Of a DNA stretch of 64,000 nt, positions 8,726 to 17,085 are shown piece after piece (position 1 is the stretch's first letter; each line of letters begins with the position of its first letter). The DNA is from Burkholderiaceae bacterium (GTDB lineage: Bacteria > Pseudomonadota > Gammaproteobacteria > Burkholderiales > Burkholderiaceae_E): contig JADJVQ010000001.1 in assembly GCA_016710525.1 (NCBI GenBank), positions 182,132-246,131 on the forward strand, in the 5' to 3' direction. The notes below the pieces were generated by a model. The model ran no database searches, was not told the DNA's origin, and saw nothing but the letters and a program-made list of their open reading frames with translations. The position numbers and the translations under genes were made by a program.

Positions 8726-9710
8726 CGAAATAGTCCAGCAGATAGTCGGCCAGCCAGCGCGAACGGCCCCGCGACCCGGCCGAATGAAAGCCGACGTGGC
8801 CGCCCTGCTCCGGGTAGTGCAGTTCGACCCGGGGCGACACCTCGGCCGGCGTGGCCAGCGCGCGCGGTGGCACGAAGGGATCGTTCAGGGCATTGAGCAC
8901 CCGGGTCGGAACGTGGATGTCGGCCAGGAAGCGCCGGCTCGAGGATCGGGTCCAGTAGTCGTAGCAGCTGGCGAATCCATGCATCGGCGCGGTGACCGCA
9001 TCGTCGAAATCGAAAAAATCGCGCGCGCCGATCATCCGGTCGCGATCGAACAGGCCCGGGTATTGCGCGAGTTTGGCAAGGCTCTTGCGCTTGAGCGTCT
9101 TCAGGAAATTGCGGGTGTACAGCAGGCTGAAGCCGCGCGCGAGCGCTTCTGCGCCCGCCTGCAGGTCCTGCGGTGCGCACACGGCAACGGCAGCCCTGAC
9201 GAAGGCGGCGTCGTGATTGCGCTCGCCCAGCCACTTCAGCAGGGCATTGCCGCCCAGCGACACCCCGGCGGCGAACAGCGGGGCCGAGCCGGCGTGCGCC
9301 TCGGCCGCAAAGCGGCGCAGGATCCAGTCGATCTCGTCCGAGTCCCCGGAGTGATAGGCCCGCGGCGCCGCGTTCAGCTCGCTGCCGCAGCCGCGAAAAT
9401 GCGGCACCGCGCCGCGCCAGCCGCGCTCGGCCACCGCCGCCATCAGCGAGCGGGCGTAGGGGCTGTCGGAATTGCCCTCCAGGCCATGGAACAGGACCAC
9501 CAGAGGAGCGTGCACGCCGGCCGGCGAGTCGACCCGGTCGACCTCGATGAAATCGGCGTCCGGCGTGGTCCAGCGTTCGCGCCGGAAAGCGACCTGCGCG
9601 CGCGGCGCGATCACAGCCGGCCAGAGGGTTTGCAGATGGCCCCCGCGCAGCCAGGCCGGCGGCCGGTGTGCGGCAGGACCGGCGGGTTTCATCGCGTGGG
9701 GGTCCGGCAT
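8712..9710 (-). CDS. yheT: Alpha/beta-fold hydrolase, YheT family
   Basis: A 332-residue alpha/beta hydrolase. The start at 9710 is preferred over the in-frame codon at 9791, because the longer version would overlap the upstream NTF2-like gene and family homology begins at WLRGGHLQTLWPA. The oxyanion region is LVVLFHGLEGNSDSPYARSL, the nucleophile elbow GVSLGGNALLKWLGE with the catalytic Ser, the acid is the Asp in NALNDPFVP, and the catalytic His lies in GGHVGF. This is the YheT/ABHD1-3 group, whose bacterial members are uncharacterised esterases or lipases. The gene sits in a same-strand run (NTF2-like, yheT, DUF2946-like) with a 13-base gap upstream and a 14-base overlap downstream. Confidence 0.92.
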   Translation of the reverse strand: MPDPHAMKPAGPAAHRPPAWLRGGHLQTLWPAVIAPRAQVAFRRERWTTPDADFIEVDRVDSPAGVHAPLVVLFHGLEGNSDSPYARSLMAAVAERGWRGAVPHFRGCGSELNAAPRAYHSGDSDEIDWILRRFAAEAHAGSAPLFAAGVSLGGNALLKWLGERNHDAAFVRAAVAVCAPQDLQAGAEALARGFSLLYTRNFLKTLKRKSLAKLAQYPGLFDRDRMIGARDFFDFDDAVTAPMHGFASCYDYWTRSSSRRFLADIHVPTRVLNALNDPFVPPRALATPAEVSPRVELHYPEQGGHVGFHSAGSRGRSRWLADYLLDYFDAHR

Positions 9711-9723
9711 TGCCCTGCCGACC

Positions 9724-10164
9724 TCAATGCAGGACCGCCGACCCCGCGCTGCCTTCGGCGGCGGCACCTCCTTCGCTGACCGGCGACGCATGGTGCAGCA
9801 CGATCCGCCAGCCGTTGGCGGTCTTCACATAGACATTGGTCGCCGTGCAGTCGATCAGCTGCGATCCGCCGCCGGGCCCGGCCACCGCAACCTGCTCGAT
9901 CAGGTTGTGAACCGCGATGACCGCACCCTGATGGACGCGCACATCACGCAAGCGCACGCCCACCCCGCCGCGCGCGAAGATATGCTCGAAAGCGCTTCGA
10001 ATGGCGTCGATGCCGACCAGGCGCGGCCCGTTGGGATGCACGCAGGCCACATCGTCGTCGTCGGCCCACAGGGCCATCATGCCCTGCGCGTCACCGCGCT
10101 GCATGGCATCGTAGAAGGCTTCCTCGGCCGCTTCGGCGGTGGCAAAAACTATCGCTCGTCTCAT
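9724..10164 (-). CDS. NTF2-like / SnoaL-type protein
   Basis: A 146-residue single-domain protein of the nuclear-transport-factor-2 fold (DUF4440/SnoaL-like). Typical elements are the N-terminal helix AEEAFYDAMQRGDAQGMMALWADDDDV, the strand ACVHPNGPRLVG and the final strand ANGWRIVLHHASP. Such proteins are small cytoplasmic enzymes or ligand-binding proteins with a conical pocket; no specific function can be given. The C-terminal 18 residues are Gly/Ala-rich. It precedes yheT by 13 bases on the same strand. Confidence 0.85.
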   Translation of the reverse strand: MRRAIVFATAEAAEEAFYDAMQRGDAQGMMALWADDDDVACVHPNGPRLVGIDAIRSAFEHIFARGGVGVRLRDVRVHQGAVIAVHNLIEQVAVAGPGGGSQLIDCTATNVYVKTANGWRIVLHHASPVSEGGAAAEGSAGSAVLH

Positions 10165-10277
10165 GTCCCGAATCCTCGTCTGTCATGAGTTTAGGGGATG
10201 TCCGCGCGATTGGATCAGGCCGGTTTGGCGCCCGCGTGTTCGAAACACGCCATGGCGCCGGATCAGCCGACAGATCG

Positions 10278-10303
10278 GGTCGACAGGTCAGGTCGACAGG
10301 TCA
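10278..10303. repeat. Two tandem 13-bp repeats at the 3' end of the acyl-CoA ligase gene
   Basis: GGTCGACAGGTCA occurs twice in a row (10278 and 10291) and spans the ligase stop codon at 10288-10290. A 13-bp sequence TCAGGCCGGTTTG also occurs at 10215 and 10300, either side of the tract. I see no function; the arrangement suggests local duplication. Confidence 0.7.
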
Positions 10304-11819
10304 GGCCGGTTTGTCACCGCTTCGCGGACGCGCTGCCGATCGAGCAGCCCGGCGCTCGTGCGGGGCAATTGTTCGACGAACACGACGTGCTTGGGCTTCT
10401 TGAAGCGGGCGATCCGCGCGCCGACGAACTCGATCAGTTCGGCCGGCGCGCGGCGCCAGGCGGGGCGGCAGACGCACACCGCCTTGATCGCCTCGCCCCA
10501 CTGCGCGTCGGCCACCCCGATGACAACCACCTCGGCGATGGCCGGGTGCTCGAGAATGACTTTTTCGACCTCGGCCGGATAGACATTCTCGCCGCCCGGC
10601 TTGATCAGTTCCTTGGCCGGCGAACGGCCGGCGTACCAGAGGTACCCGTCGGCATCGAAGCGACCCATGTCGCCCGTGTGGTGCCAGCCGCCGCGGGCGG
10701 CCTGCCGGGAATCTTCCTCGAGCTGCCAGTAGCCCTGGAACACCATCGGGCCGCGGACGACGATTTCGCCAGTGCCGCCGACCGGCAGCGGCTGGTCGGC
10801 GTCGTCGACGACACCGACCTCGCACAGCAGGGTGGGGCGACCGCCGAACCCGGACGCTCGCGCGCGGGAGCCAGAGTCGCCATGCCGGAGACTTCGGTCT
10901 GGCCGTAGCCAGCCCAGAAGTCGGCCTGCGGACAATGAGCATGAAAGCGCGCCAGGGTGTCGGGCGTGTCCAGGCCGCTGACGGCACGCAGGCTGGCGAG
11001 ATCGGCGCCGCGGGTCGCTGCCTGGTCGAGGATCTGGCCCAGCATCGGCGCGAATTCGGCGAACACCGTCACGCGGTGCGCCTGGATCTGCTCGACCGCG
11101 GCCGACGGGTCGAAGCGCGCCGACAGCACCGTGGCGCCGCCGGCCTGCAGCACGGCCATGAAGAGGCCCAGTCCGGACACGTGAAACATCGGCAGCATGC
11201 CCAGGTTCACATCGTCCGGACCCAGCCGCCAGTGGGCGATCAGCTGCATGCCTGCCGCCATCAGACCGTTGTGCGAGAGCAGGGCGCCGCGCGGCAATCC
11301 GCCGACCGCGGCGGTGTGCATGATGACCGTGCCGGCGTCGGCGGATACATCGGCCGCGCGGGCGTCGGATCCCGAGCGCAGCAACTCGTCGTAGGTCATG
11401 AAGCCGGATTCGGTCGTGTCGAAGCCGATGCAGGTCTTCAGGGACGGGCAGCGCGCGCGCAGTGCCGCGCAGGCCGCCTGATAGGCGGGGTCGGCCAGCA
11501 GCAGCACCGGCGCGGTGTCGGTGATCACGTGGGCCAGTTCGTCGGCGCTCAGGCGCCAGTTCACCGGCACGACGATCGCGCCCAGCCGTGCGGCGGCGCC
11601 ATAGAGGTCGAGGAACTCGGGTCGGTTCTGGGCGATCACCGCGACGCGTTCGCCCGGCGCGAGGCCGGCCGCGCGCAGCCCGGCGGCCAGCCGCTGGACC
11701 CGCGCCAGATACTGGGCGTGGGTGACGGTCTGGTCCTCGAATACGAAAGCGGTGCGCCCGGCGTACAGGCGCGCATTGCGCTCGATGACCGTATTCAGCG
11801 TGAAATCTCGGATTGCCAT
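10288..11819 (-). CDS. AMP-forming acyl-CoA synthetase (frameshift at 10849-10851)
   Basis: Adenylate-forming acyl-CoA ligase of about 510 residues once the frame is restored. The start at 11819 (MAIRDFTLNTVIERNARLYAG) fits the family better than the upstream ATG. The first frame carries the N-domain up to GYGQTEVSG. The C-domain resumes in another frame with CEVGVVDD, GEIVVRGPMVFQGYW, HTGDMGRFDADGYLWYAGR, ENVYPAEVE and PRTSAGLLDR. Adding one base to the CCC run at 10849-10851 joins them. Oddly, the phosphate-binding loop normally YTSGTTGxPKG reads HTAAVGGLPRG at residues 168-178, losing the Thr/Gly pattern and the Lys. The hinge and A8-A10 region look intact except that the C-terminal catalytic Lys position reads SAGLLDR. 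It is divergent from the acyl-CoA dehydrogenase at 11985, so both may serve one pathway. Confidence 0.8.
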
Positions 11820-11920
11820 GTCGGTTCCTTCAACTCGTCGTCTGATGTTTGGATCGCCGTGCGCGGATCGTACCTGCAACCCGGGATCTCCCTTGACGGC
11901 GGCACGGTCGCGCGCCTAAA

Positions 11921-11952
11921 TTGACCCTGGAGTCAATGGTACGACGGATAAG
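11921..11952 (+). promoter_or_regulatory. Dyad with possible long-spacer promoter before the acyl-CoA dehydrogenase gene
   Basis: TTGAC-CCTGGA-GTCAA is a perfect 5-bp inverted repeat at 11921-11936. TTGACC could serve as -35 and GATAAG (11947-11952) as a weak -10 with a 20-bp spacer, a spacing used by MerR-family-activated promoters. Both points are inference, and no MerR gene lies in the window. Confidence 0.35.
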
Positions 11953-11984
11953 TTAGCTGAGTCAGCAGGCAACGGGAGAGGCAG

Positions 11985-13157
11985 ATGGGCACCGGGTTCC
12001 AGTCGGGCGAAGCGGCGGTCGATGCGGATGGCGCATTCCTGACCGATGAGCAGGTCATGGTGCGCGACGCGGCGCGCCGGGTGGCGCGCGAAGTCATCGA
12101 CAAGACCGCGGCGCTGCGCGACCGCACGAAGGCCTGGCCGCACCAGGAACTCGCCACGCTGGCCGGGCTCGGCTTCATGGGCATGCTGCTGCCGCAGGAC
12201 TACGGCGGCTCGGGCATGAGTTTCATGTCCTATTGCCTGGCGCTCGAGGAGATCTGCGCCGCCGACTGCGGCCTGGGCACGATCGTCCATGTTCACAACA
12301 TGTCGCACTACCCGATCGCGCGCTTCGGCACCGCGGCCCAGAAAGAACAGTTCCTGCCGCCGGCCGCGCGCGGCGAGAAGATCGGCGCCTGGCTGCTGAC
12401 CGAACCGCATGCCGGCTCCGATACCGCCGCCATCAAAACCTCCGCCCGTCGCGAAGGCGATGCCTTCATCCTCAACGGCACCAAGCAGTTCATCTCCAAT
12501 GGCAGCGAGGCAGGCACGGCGATGGTCGTGGCGGTCACCGACCCGGCCGCCGGCAAGCGCGGTGTGACCGCCTTCATCCTCGATACCGCCACGCCCGGGT
12601 ACAAGGTGCTGCGGGTCGAGAACAAGCTCGGCCAGCACACGGCGCACACCGCCCAGATCCAGCTCGACAACGTCCGGGTGCCGGTGGCCAATGTGCTGGG
12701 AACGGTCGGTGGCGGCTATGCGCTGACCATGTCGGGCCTGGCCGATGGCCGGATCGCGATCGCGGCTCAGGCGGTGGGTGTCGCGCAGGCCGCGCTCGAA
12801 GCGGCAGTGCGCTATGCGCGCGAGCGGGAGGCCTACGGTGCGCCGATCATGAATCTGCAGTCGGTCAGCTTCAGCCTGGCAGACATGGCAACCCGGATCG
12901 AAGCGGCCCGCCAGTTGTACCGCCATGCTGCGCGCATGCTGCTGGCCGGTCTGCCCTGCAACAAGGAAGCCTCGATGGCCAAGCTGTATGCCACCGAAAT
13001 GGCCGAGCGGGTGTGTTCGGACGCGCTGCAGGTGTTCGGCGGGTACGGTTACCTGCAGGATTTCCCGGTCGAACGGTATTGCCGCGACGTGCGAGTCTGC
13101 AAGATCTACGAAGGGACCAGCGACATCCAGAAGCTGATCATCTCGCGCAGCCTGTGA
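11985..13157 (+). CDS. Acyl-CoA dehydrogenase
   Basis: A 390-residue FAD-dependent acyl-CoA dehydrogenase; the family oxidises acyl-CoA to 2-enoyl-CoA and passes electrons to ETF. The start at 11985 follows GGGAGAGG. Landmarks are the FAD/substrate segment WLLTEPHAGSDT, FISNGSEAGTAMVVA, the helix start YAREREAYGAPI, QVFGGYGYLQDFPVER and the C-terminal KIYEGTSDIQKLIISRSL. Several family members place the catalytic base in the last helix region near EGTS. Length is normal. It diverges from the acyl-CoA ligase gene with a 165-base gap and is followed by the TetR-type regulator gene, so it may be under that regulator's control. The acyl chain is unknown. Confidence 0.93.
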   Translation: MGTGFQSGEAAVDADGAFLTDEQVMVRDAARRVAREVIDKTAALRDRTKAWPHQELATLAGLGFMGMLLPQDYGGSGMSFMSYCLALEEICAADCGLGTIVHVHNMSHYPIARFGTAAQKEQFLPPAARGEKIGAWLLTEPHAGSDTAAIKTSARREGDAFILNGTKQFISNGSEAGTAMVVAVTDPAAGKRGVTAFILDTATPGYKVLRVENKLGQHTAHTAQIQLDNVRVPVANVLGTVGGGYALTMSGLADGRIAIAAQAVGVAQAALEAAVRYAREREAYGAPIMNLQSVSFSLADMATRIEAARQLYRHAARMLLAGLPCNKEASMAKLYATEMAERVCSDALQVFGGYGYLQDFPVERYCRDVRVCKIYEGTSDIQKLIISRSL

Positions 13158-13181
13158 CGAGCCCCGGGGGCGCGAGCCCGG

Positions 13182-13210
13182 TTGACGGCCTGCGGTGTTG
13201 ACCGTATAAG
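13182..13210 (+). promoter_or_regulatory. Sigma-70-like promoter for the TetR-type gene
   Basis: TTGACG (13182-13187) and TATAAG (13205-13210) are separated by exactly 17 bp and match the consensus at 5 of 6 positions each. A transcript would start near 13217 and meet AGGG followed by GTG at 13234, which supports the longer reading of the regulator. Confidence 0.65.
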
Positions 13211-13233
13211 ACGCAGCTTCGTTTTAGGGCGGC

Positions 13234-14095
13234 GTGGACAAGACCTTGGACAAGATCAGGAGAAAGACGATCGCGATCGCTTCGGGGTCGGGCGGCCGTG
13301 CGGCCGATGCGCCACAACTGGCGGATTCGAAGCGCGGCGCCAGGCTCCTGCCGCCAAGCTTCCGCGCGAAGGTCCGGCTGCAGGGCGGCTGCAAGGCCGA
13401 AGCGTCGCCCGGGGGCCGCAGAGCGCCCTGGCGAACCGGCGGCCGGCCGGCAAGCCGCCCCGCCGGAGCCGCCCGCGCGGCGGGCTGCGGCCTGGAGCAA
13501 TGTGGTGGTCAGCCGCGACGAGCAGTTCCGCCTGAAGCGCAACGCGCTGCTGCGCGAGGCGGCGCGCGCCTTCAGCGGCAGGGGCTATCACAACACCTCG
13601 CTCGACGACGTGGCCGCCGTGCTCGGTGTGACCAAGGCGGCGCTGTATCACTATGTGCGCAGCAAACAGGAGATTCTCTTCGAGTGCCACATGCTGTCGC
13701 TCGACCTGGGCGACGAGGCGCTCGACTATGCGCGCCGCCACGGCCATACCGGTCTGGAGCAGACCACGCTGCTGGCACGCCGGTACATCGAACTGATCAC
13801 CGGCGAGATGGGGCGCTTCGCGGTGCTCTCCGAGTACGACGCGCTCGATCATGAAAGCCGCTCGGTGGTCGGGCGCCGGCGCGATCAGTTCGAGCTCGCC
13901 CTGCGCGAGATGGTCGCCCGCGGCGGCACGGACGGCAGCATTCGCGGCGTCGATCCCAAGCTGGCGGTCTTCTACTTCATGGGCGCCGTCAACTGGATGA
14001 CCCGGTGGTTTCGCCCCGATGGCGAACTCAGTGGCGCGGACATCGCCGCGGGCTTCTCGGATCTGCTCGGCGAGTCGCTGCGTTCGCGGGGCTGA
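13234..14095 (+). CDS. TetR/AcrR-family regulator with N-terminal extension (frameshift at 13411-13415)
   Basis: The core (from about 13505) is a TetR-type regulator: a helix-turn-helix with ALLREAARAFSGRGYHNTSL, DDVAAVLGVTKAALYHYVRS and KQEILF, then a ligand-binding domain with NWMTRWFRPDGELSGADI at the C-terminus (TetR_C, FadR/YfiR-like). Two starts are possible. GTG at 13502 or 13505, preceded by GGAG, gives about 197 residues, the usual length. GTG at 13234, preceded by AGGG and a good promoter, gives a basic N-terminal extension (MDKTLDKIRRKTIAIASG) of about 90 residues that joins the core only if one G is removed from the GGGGG run at 13411-13415. I favour the latter because the corrected frame is open throughout. 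The likely targets are the flanking acyl-CoA dehydrogenase gene and the transporter operon from 14288. Confidence 0.75.
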
Positions 14096-14127
14096 CTGCC
14101 CTATCCGCGCGTCTGGAATTCCAGGGC

Positions 14128-14158
14128 TTGACAGGTTTTCTACTGCACGGTTAATAAT
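14128..14158 (+). promoter_or_regulatory. Sigma-70-like promoter of the first Liv-type operon
   Basis: A perfect -35 TTGACA (14128-14133) and AATAAT (14153-14158, 5 of 6) with a 19-bp spacer lie 130 bases before the first transporter gene. The A/T-rich patch stands out in this GC-rich sequence. The leader of about 120 bases includes a short hairpin, CCGGT-CAG-ACCGG (14203-14215), that could be an operator half or only a structure. Confidence 0.6.
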
Positions 14159-14287
14159 GCGACCACAAGATCAATTCGCGTCACGCGGGACGTTCTAGGA
14201 AGCCGGTCAGACCGGTGCCTCCTGCCGATTCGCAAAACAGCGGGGAGACAAGCCGGTGGAGCAAGCACTGCAGGCCGAGGGGCGCGC

Positions 14288-15124
14288 ATGAGCGCCGTTC
14301 GCGATGCCGATTCACCCGCCGCTGGCGGCATGTCCGCCGGGCAAAAGGCCACCGACACGATCGTGCTGGCCGCCCGCGATGTCCGGATGTCCTTTGGCGG
14401 TGTCGTGGCACTGAACGATGTTTCGGTCGAAGTGCGCGACGACCAGCTGCTCGCGGTGATCGGCCCCAACGGCGCCGGCAAGACTTCGCTGATGAATTGC
14501 CTGAGCGGCTTCTACCGGCCGCAGCGCGGGCGCATCGAACTGCATGGCAACGACATCACCGGGCGCCCGGTTCACGAAATCGCGCGGGCCGGCGTGGCCC
14601 GCACCTTCCAGGGCACCCACATCTTCTCGGGCATGACCGTCATCGAGAACATCATGGTCGGGCGGCATATCCACATGCGCTCGTCGGTGCTGCAGTCGTT
14701 CGCGTACTTTCCCTGGACCCAGCGCGAGGAAGTGCGTCACCGCGAGTTCGTCGAGGAGATCATCGAGTTCCTCGAGATCGAAACCATCCGCCACCAGCTG
14801 GTCGGCAGCCTGGGCTATGGCCTGCGCAAACGGGTCGACCTGGCGCGCGCGCTGGCCCAGGAGCCGCGCATCCTGCTGATGGATGAGCCGATGGCCGGCA
14901 TGAACGCCGAAGAGAAGGAAGACCTGGCGCGATTCATCCTCGACGTGCGCGAGGCCCGCCACCTGCCGGTGGTGCTGGTCGAGCACGACATGGGCGTGGT
15001 GATGGATCTGGCCGACCGGGTGGTGGTGCTCGATTTCGGGCGCAAGATTTCGGACGGCACGCCGGCGCAGGTGCAGAGCGACCCGGCGGTGCTGCAAGCC
15101 TACCTGGGCGGAGGCGAACGCTGA
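14288..15124 (+). CDS. livG: Liv-type ABC transporter ATP-binding protein (LivG family)
   Basis: A 278-residue ATPase of the branched-chain/hydrophobic acid importer family. Walker A GPNGAGKTS is at residues 59-67, the LivG-type long insertion with GVARTFQGTHIFSGMTVIEN follows, the degenerate signature is YGLRKRVDLARAL, Walker B is ILLMDEPMAGM and the H-loop LVEHDMG. The first 25 residues are extra relative to LivG and probably disordered. Its stop overlaps the start of the acyl-CoA synthetase gene (TGATG at 15122), so the two are translationally coupled. With the permeases (17086, 17975), receptor (19095) and second ATPase (20417) it forms one importer. Confidence 0.93.
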   Translation: MSAVRDADSPAAGGMSAGQKATDTIVLAARDVRMSFGGVVALNDVSVEVRDDQLLAVIGPNGAGKTSLMNCLSGFYRPQRGRIELHGNDITGRPVHEIARAGVARTFQGTHIFSGMTVIENIMVGRHIHMRSSVLQSFAYFPWTQREEVRHREFVEEIIEFLEIETIRHQLVGSLGYGLRKRVDLARALAQEPRILLMDEPMAGMNAEEKEDLARFILDVREARHLPVVLVEHDMGVVMDLADRVVVLDFGRKISDGTPAQVQSDPAVLQAYLGGGER

Positions 15125-17082
15125 TGCTCGCGATGAAGACCCTGCCCCAGCACCTGGTGGAACGGGCCCGCACCGATCCCGGCCGCGTCGCCCAGCGTCA
15201 CAAGTACCGCGGCATCTGGCGCGAGTTCTCCTTCGACGACGTGCTGACCAATGTGCGCGAGTTCGCGCTGGGCCTGCATGCGATGGGCCTGCGCCGCGGC
15301 GAGACTCTCGCGGTGATCGGCGAGAACGAACCCGAGCACTTCTGGAGCGAATTCGCCGCCCAGGCGCTGGGCGCGAAGGTGGTGTCGCTGTATCCGGACC
15401 TCACCGTCGACGAGGTCCAGTACCTGGTCAACGACAGCGAGTCGGTCTATCTGGTGGCCCAGGACCAGGAGCAGGTCGACAAGGCCTTCGTGGTGATGGC
15501 CGGTGCTCCCGGTTTGCGCGCCGTGATCTACTGGGACGACACCGGCATGTGGTCGTACCGCCAACAGGCGCTCAAGCCGTTCACCGAGGTCCAGGCGCTC
15601 GGGCGCGCGCTGCATGCCGAGCAGCCCGGTCTGTTCGAGGAACTGGTCGGCGCCGGAAATGCCGATGACATCGCCGTGCTGTCGTACACGTCCGGCACGA
15701 CCGGGCGGCCCAAGGGCGTGATCATCACGCACCGCTACCTGATCGACAACGTTCACCGCGTGATCGAGGCGACCGGCGCAAAGCCGGGAATGGAATACCT
15801 GTCGTACATCGCGCCTGCCTGGGTGACCGAGCAGCTGTTCGCGTTCAGCATGGGCGTGCTCGTGCCGCTGGTGGTCAACTTTCCCGAAGGCCCCGAGCAG
15901 GTACTGGAAAACATCCGCGAACTCGCGGTCGAGGTGATGGTGTTCGCGCCCCGGCAGTGGGAGAGCCTGGCGGCCACCCTGCAGGCGCGGATGTTCGATG
16001 CCGACCCGTGGCGGCGGCGCATTTACGACTGGGGCATCGAGATCGGCCGCCAGGTGCACGTGGCCCGGCTGGACGGCAAGCCCGTGTCGGCCAGCGCGCG
16101 GGCGCTGCTGCCGCTGGCCGAAGCGCTGGTGCTGCGCCCGCTGCGCGACCAGCTCGGACTGACCCGCATCAAGATTGCCGTATGCGGCGGCTCGACGATG
16201 GCGCCCGACGTGTTCCGGCTGTTCCATGCCATTGGTGTGCCCCTGCGCAACATCTATGGCGCCACCGAGATCGGCCTGCTGACGCTGCATCAGGGCGAAC
16301 GCTTCGATCTCGAGACGGTCGGCCACTGGCTCACCGCCCATCCCGAGGGCGGTGCGCCGCTGGAATGGAAGGTGTCCGAAGAGGGCGAGCTGCTGGTTCG
16401 CGGCGGCTCGTTCTTCCAGGGCTACTGGCGCCGCGACGACAAGACGCAGGAGCGGCTGCGCGAGGGCTGGTACCTCAGTGGCGACGCGGTGTCGGTCACC
16501 ACTTCGGGCGAGCTCGTGTTCCTGGAGCGCACCAGCGACATGCGCCAGCTGAGCACCGGCGAACGCTTCCCGCCGCAGTTCATCGAGACCCGGCTGCGCT
16601 TCAGTCCGTTCATCAAGGACATCATGACCCTGGGCGACGAGCGCCGCGAATACATCGGCGCTCTGATCAACATCGATCAGGGGGTCGTGTCGCGCTGGGC
16701 CGAAGACCGCAACATCGGGTTCTCCACGTTCACCGACCTGTCGCAAAAGCCCGAGATCGCCGAGCTGATCCGAACCGAGATCGAGCGAGTGAACCGATTC
16801 CTGCCGGAGAACGCGCGGGTGCGGCGGTTCGCCAACTTTCCCAAGGAACTCGACCCCGACGAAGGCGAGCTCACCCGCACCCGCAAGCTGCGCCGCGAGT
16901 TTCTCGAGGAGCGCTACGGCGCCCTGATCGAAGGCTTGTACGCGGGCGTGCCGCAGGTGCACCTCGAAATTCCGGTCACCTATCAGGATGGCCGCAAAGG
17001 CATGCTCGCGGCCACGGTCGCGCTGCATGAGGTTGCTGCGCCGGTGACGGTGCGGCGCGACCCCATCACCGAGCGGGCCTGA
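15124..17082 (+). CDS. AMP-dependent long-chain-type acyl-CoA synthetase inside the Liv operon
   Basis: A 652-residue adenylate-forming ligase of the long-chain acyl-CoA synthetase (FAA1/FadD15) type. It has a canonical P-loop YTSGTTGRPKG at 188-198, NIYGATEIGLLTLHQGE as the adenine-binding A5 region, YLSGDAVSVTTSGELVFLER with the ribose-binding Asp, and the C-domain up to KELDPDEGELTRTRKLRREF. The family forms acyl-CoA from a carboxylic acid, ATP and CoA. It is placed between the ATPase and permease genes of an importer, overlapping the former by one base and leaving 3 bases before the latter. This argues that it activates the transported acid, probably an aromatic or long-chain acid, trapping it in the cytoplasm. 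Confidence 0.93.
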   Translation: MLAMKTLPQHLVERARTDPGRVAQRHKYRGIWREFSFDDVLTNVREFALGLHAMGLRRGETLAVIGENEPEHFWSEFAAQALGAKVVSLYPDLTVDEVQYLVNDSESVYLVAQDQEQVDKAFVVMAGAPGLRAVIYWDDTGMWSYRQQALKPFTEVQALGRALHAEQPGLFEELVGAGNADDIAVLSYTSGTTGRPKGVIITHRYLIDNVHRVIEATGAKPGMEYLSYIAPAWVTEQLFAFSMGVLVPLVVNFPEGPEQVLENIRELAVEVMVFAPRQWESLAATLQARMFDADPWRRRIYDWGIEIGRQVHVARLDGKPVSASARALLPLAEALVLRPLRDQLGLTRIKIAVCGGSTMAPDVFRLFHAIGVPLRNIYGATEIGLLTLHQGERFDLETVGHWLTAHPEGGAPLEWKVSEEGELLVRGGSFFQGYWRRDDKTQERLREGWYLSGDAVSVTTSGELVFLERTSDMRQLSTGERFPPQFIETRLRFSPFIKDIMTLGDERREYIGALINIDQGVVSRWAEDRNIGFSTFTDLSQKPEIAELIRTEIERVNRFLPENARVRRFANFPKELDPDEGELTRTRKLRREFLEERYGALIEGLYAGVPQVHLEIPVTYQDGRKGMLAATVALHEVAAPVTVRRDPITERA

Positions 17083-17085
17083 ACC

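Noticed and set aside
11921..11952. A MerR-type operator assigned with certainty
   Set aside because: Only a short dyad and spacing support it and no MerR gene is near, so it is kept only as a low-confidence site.
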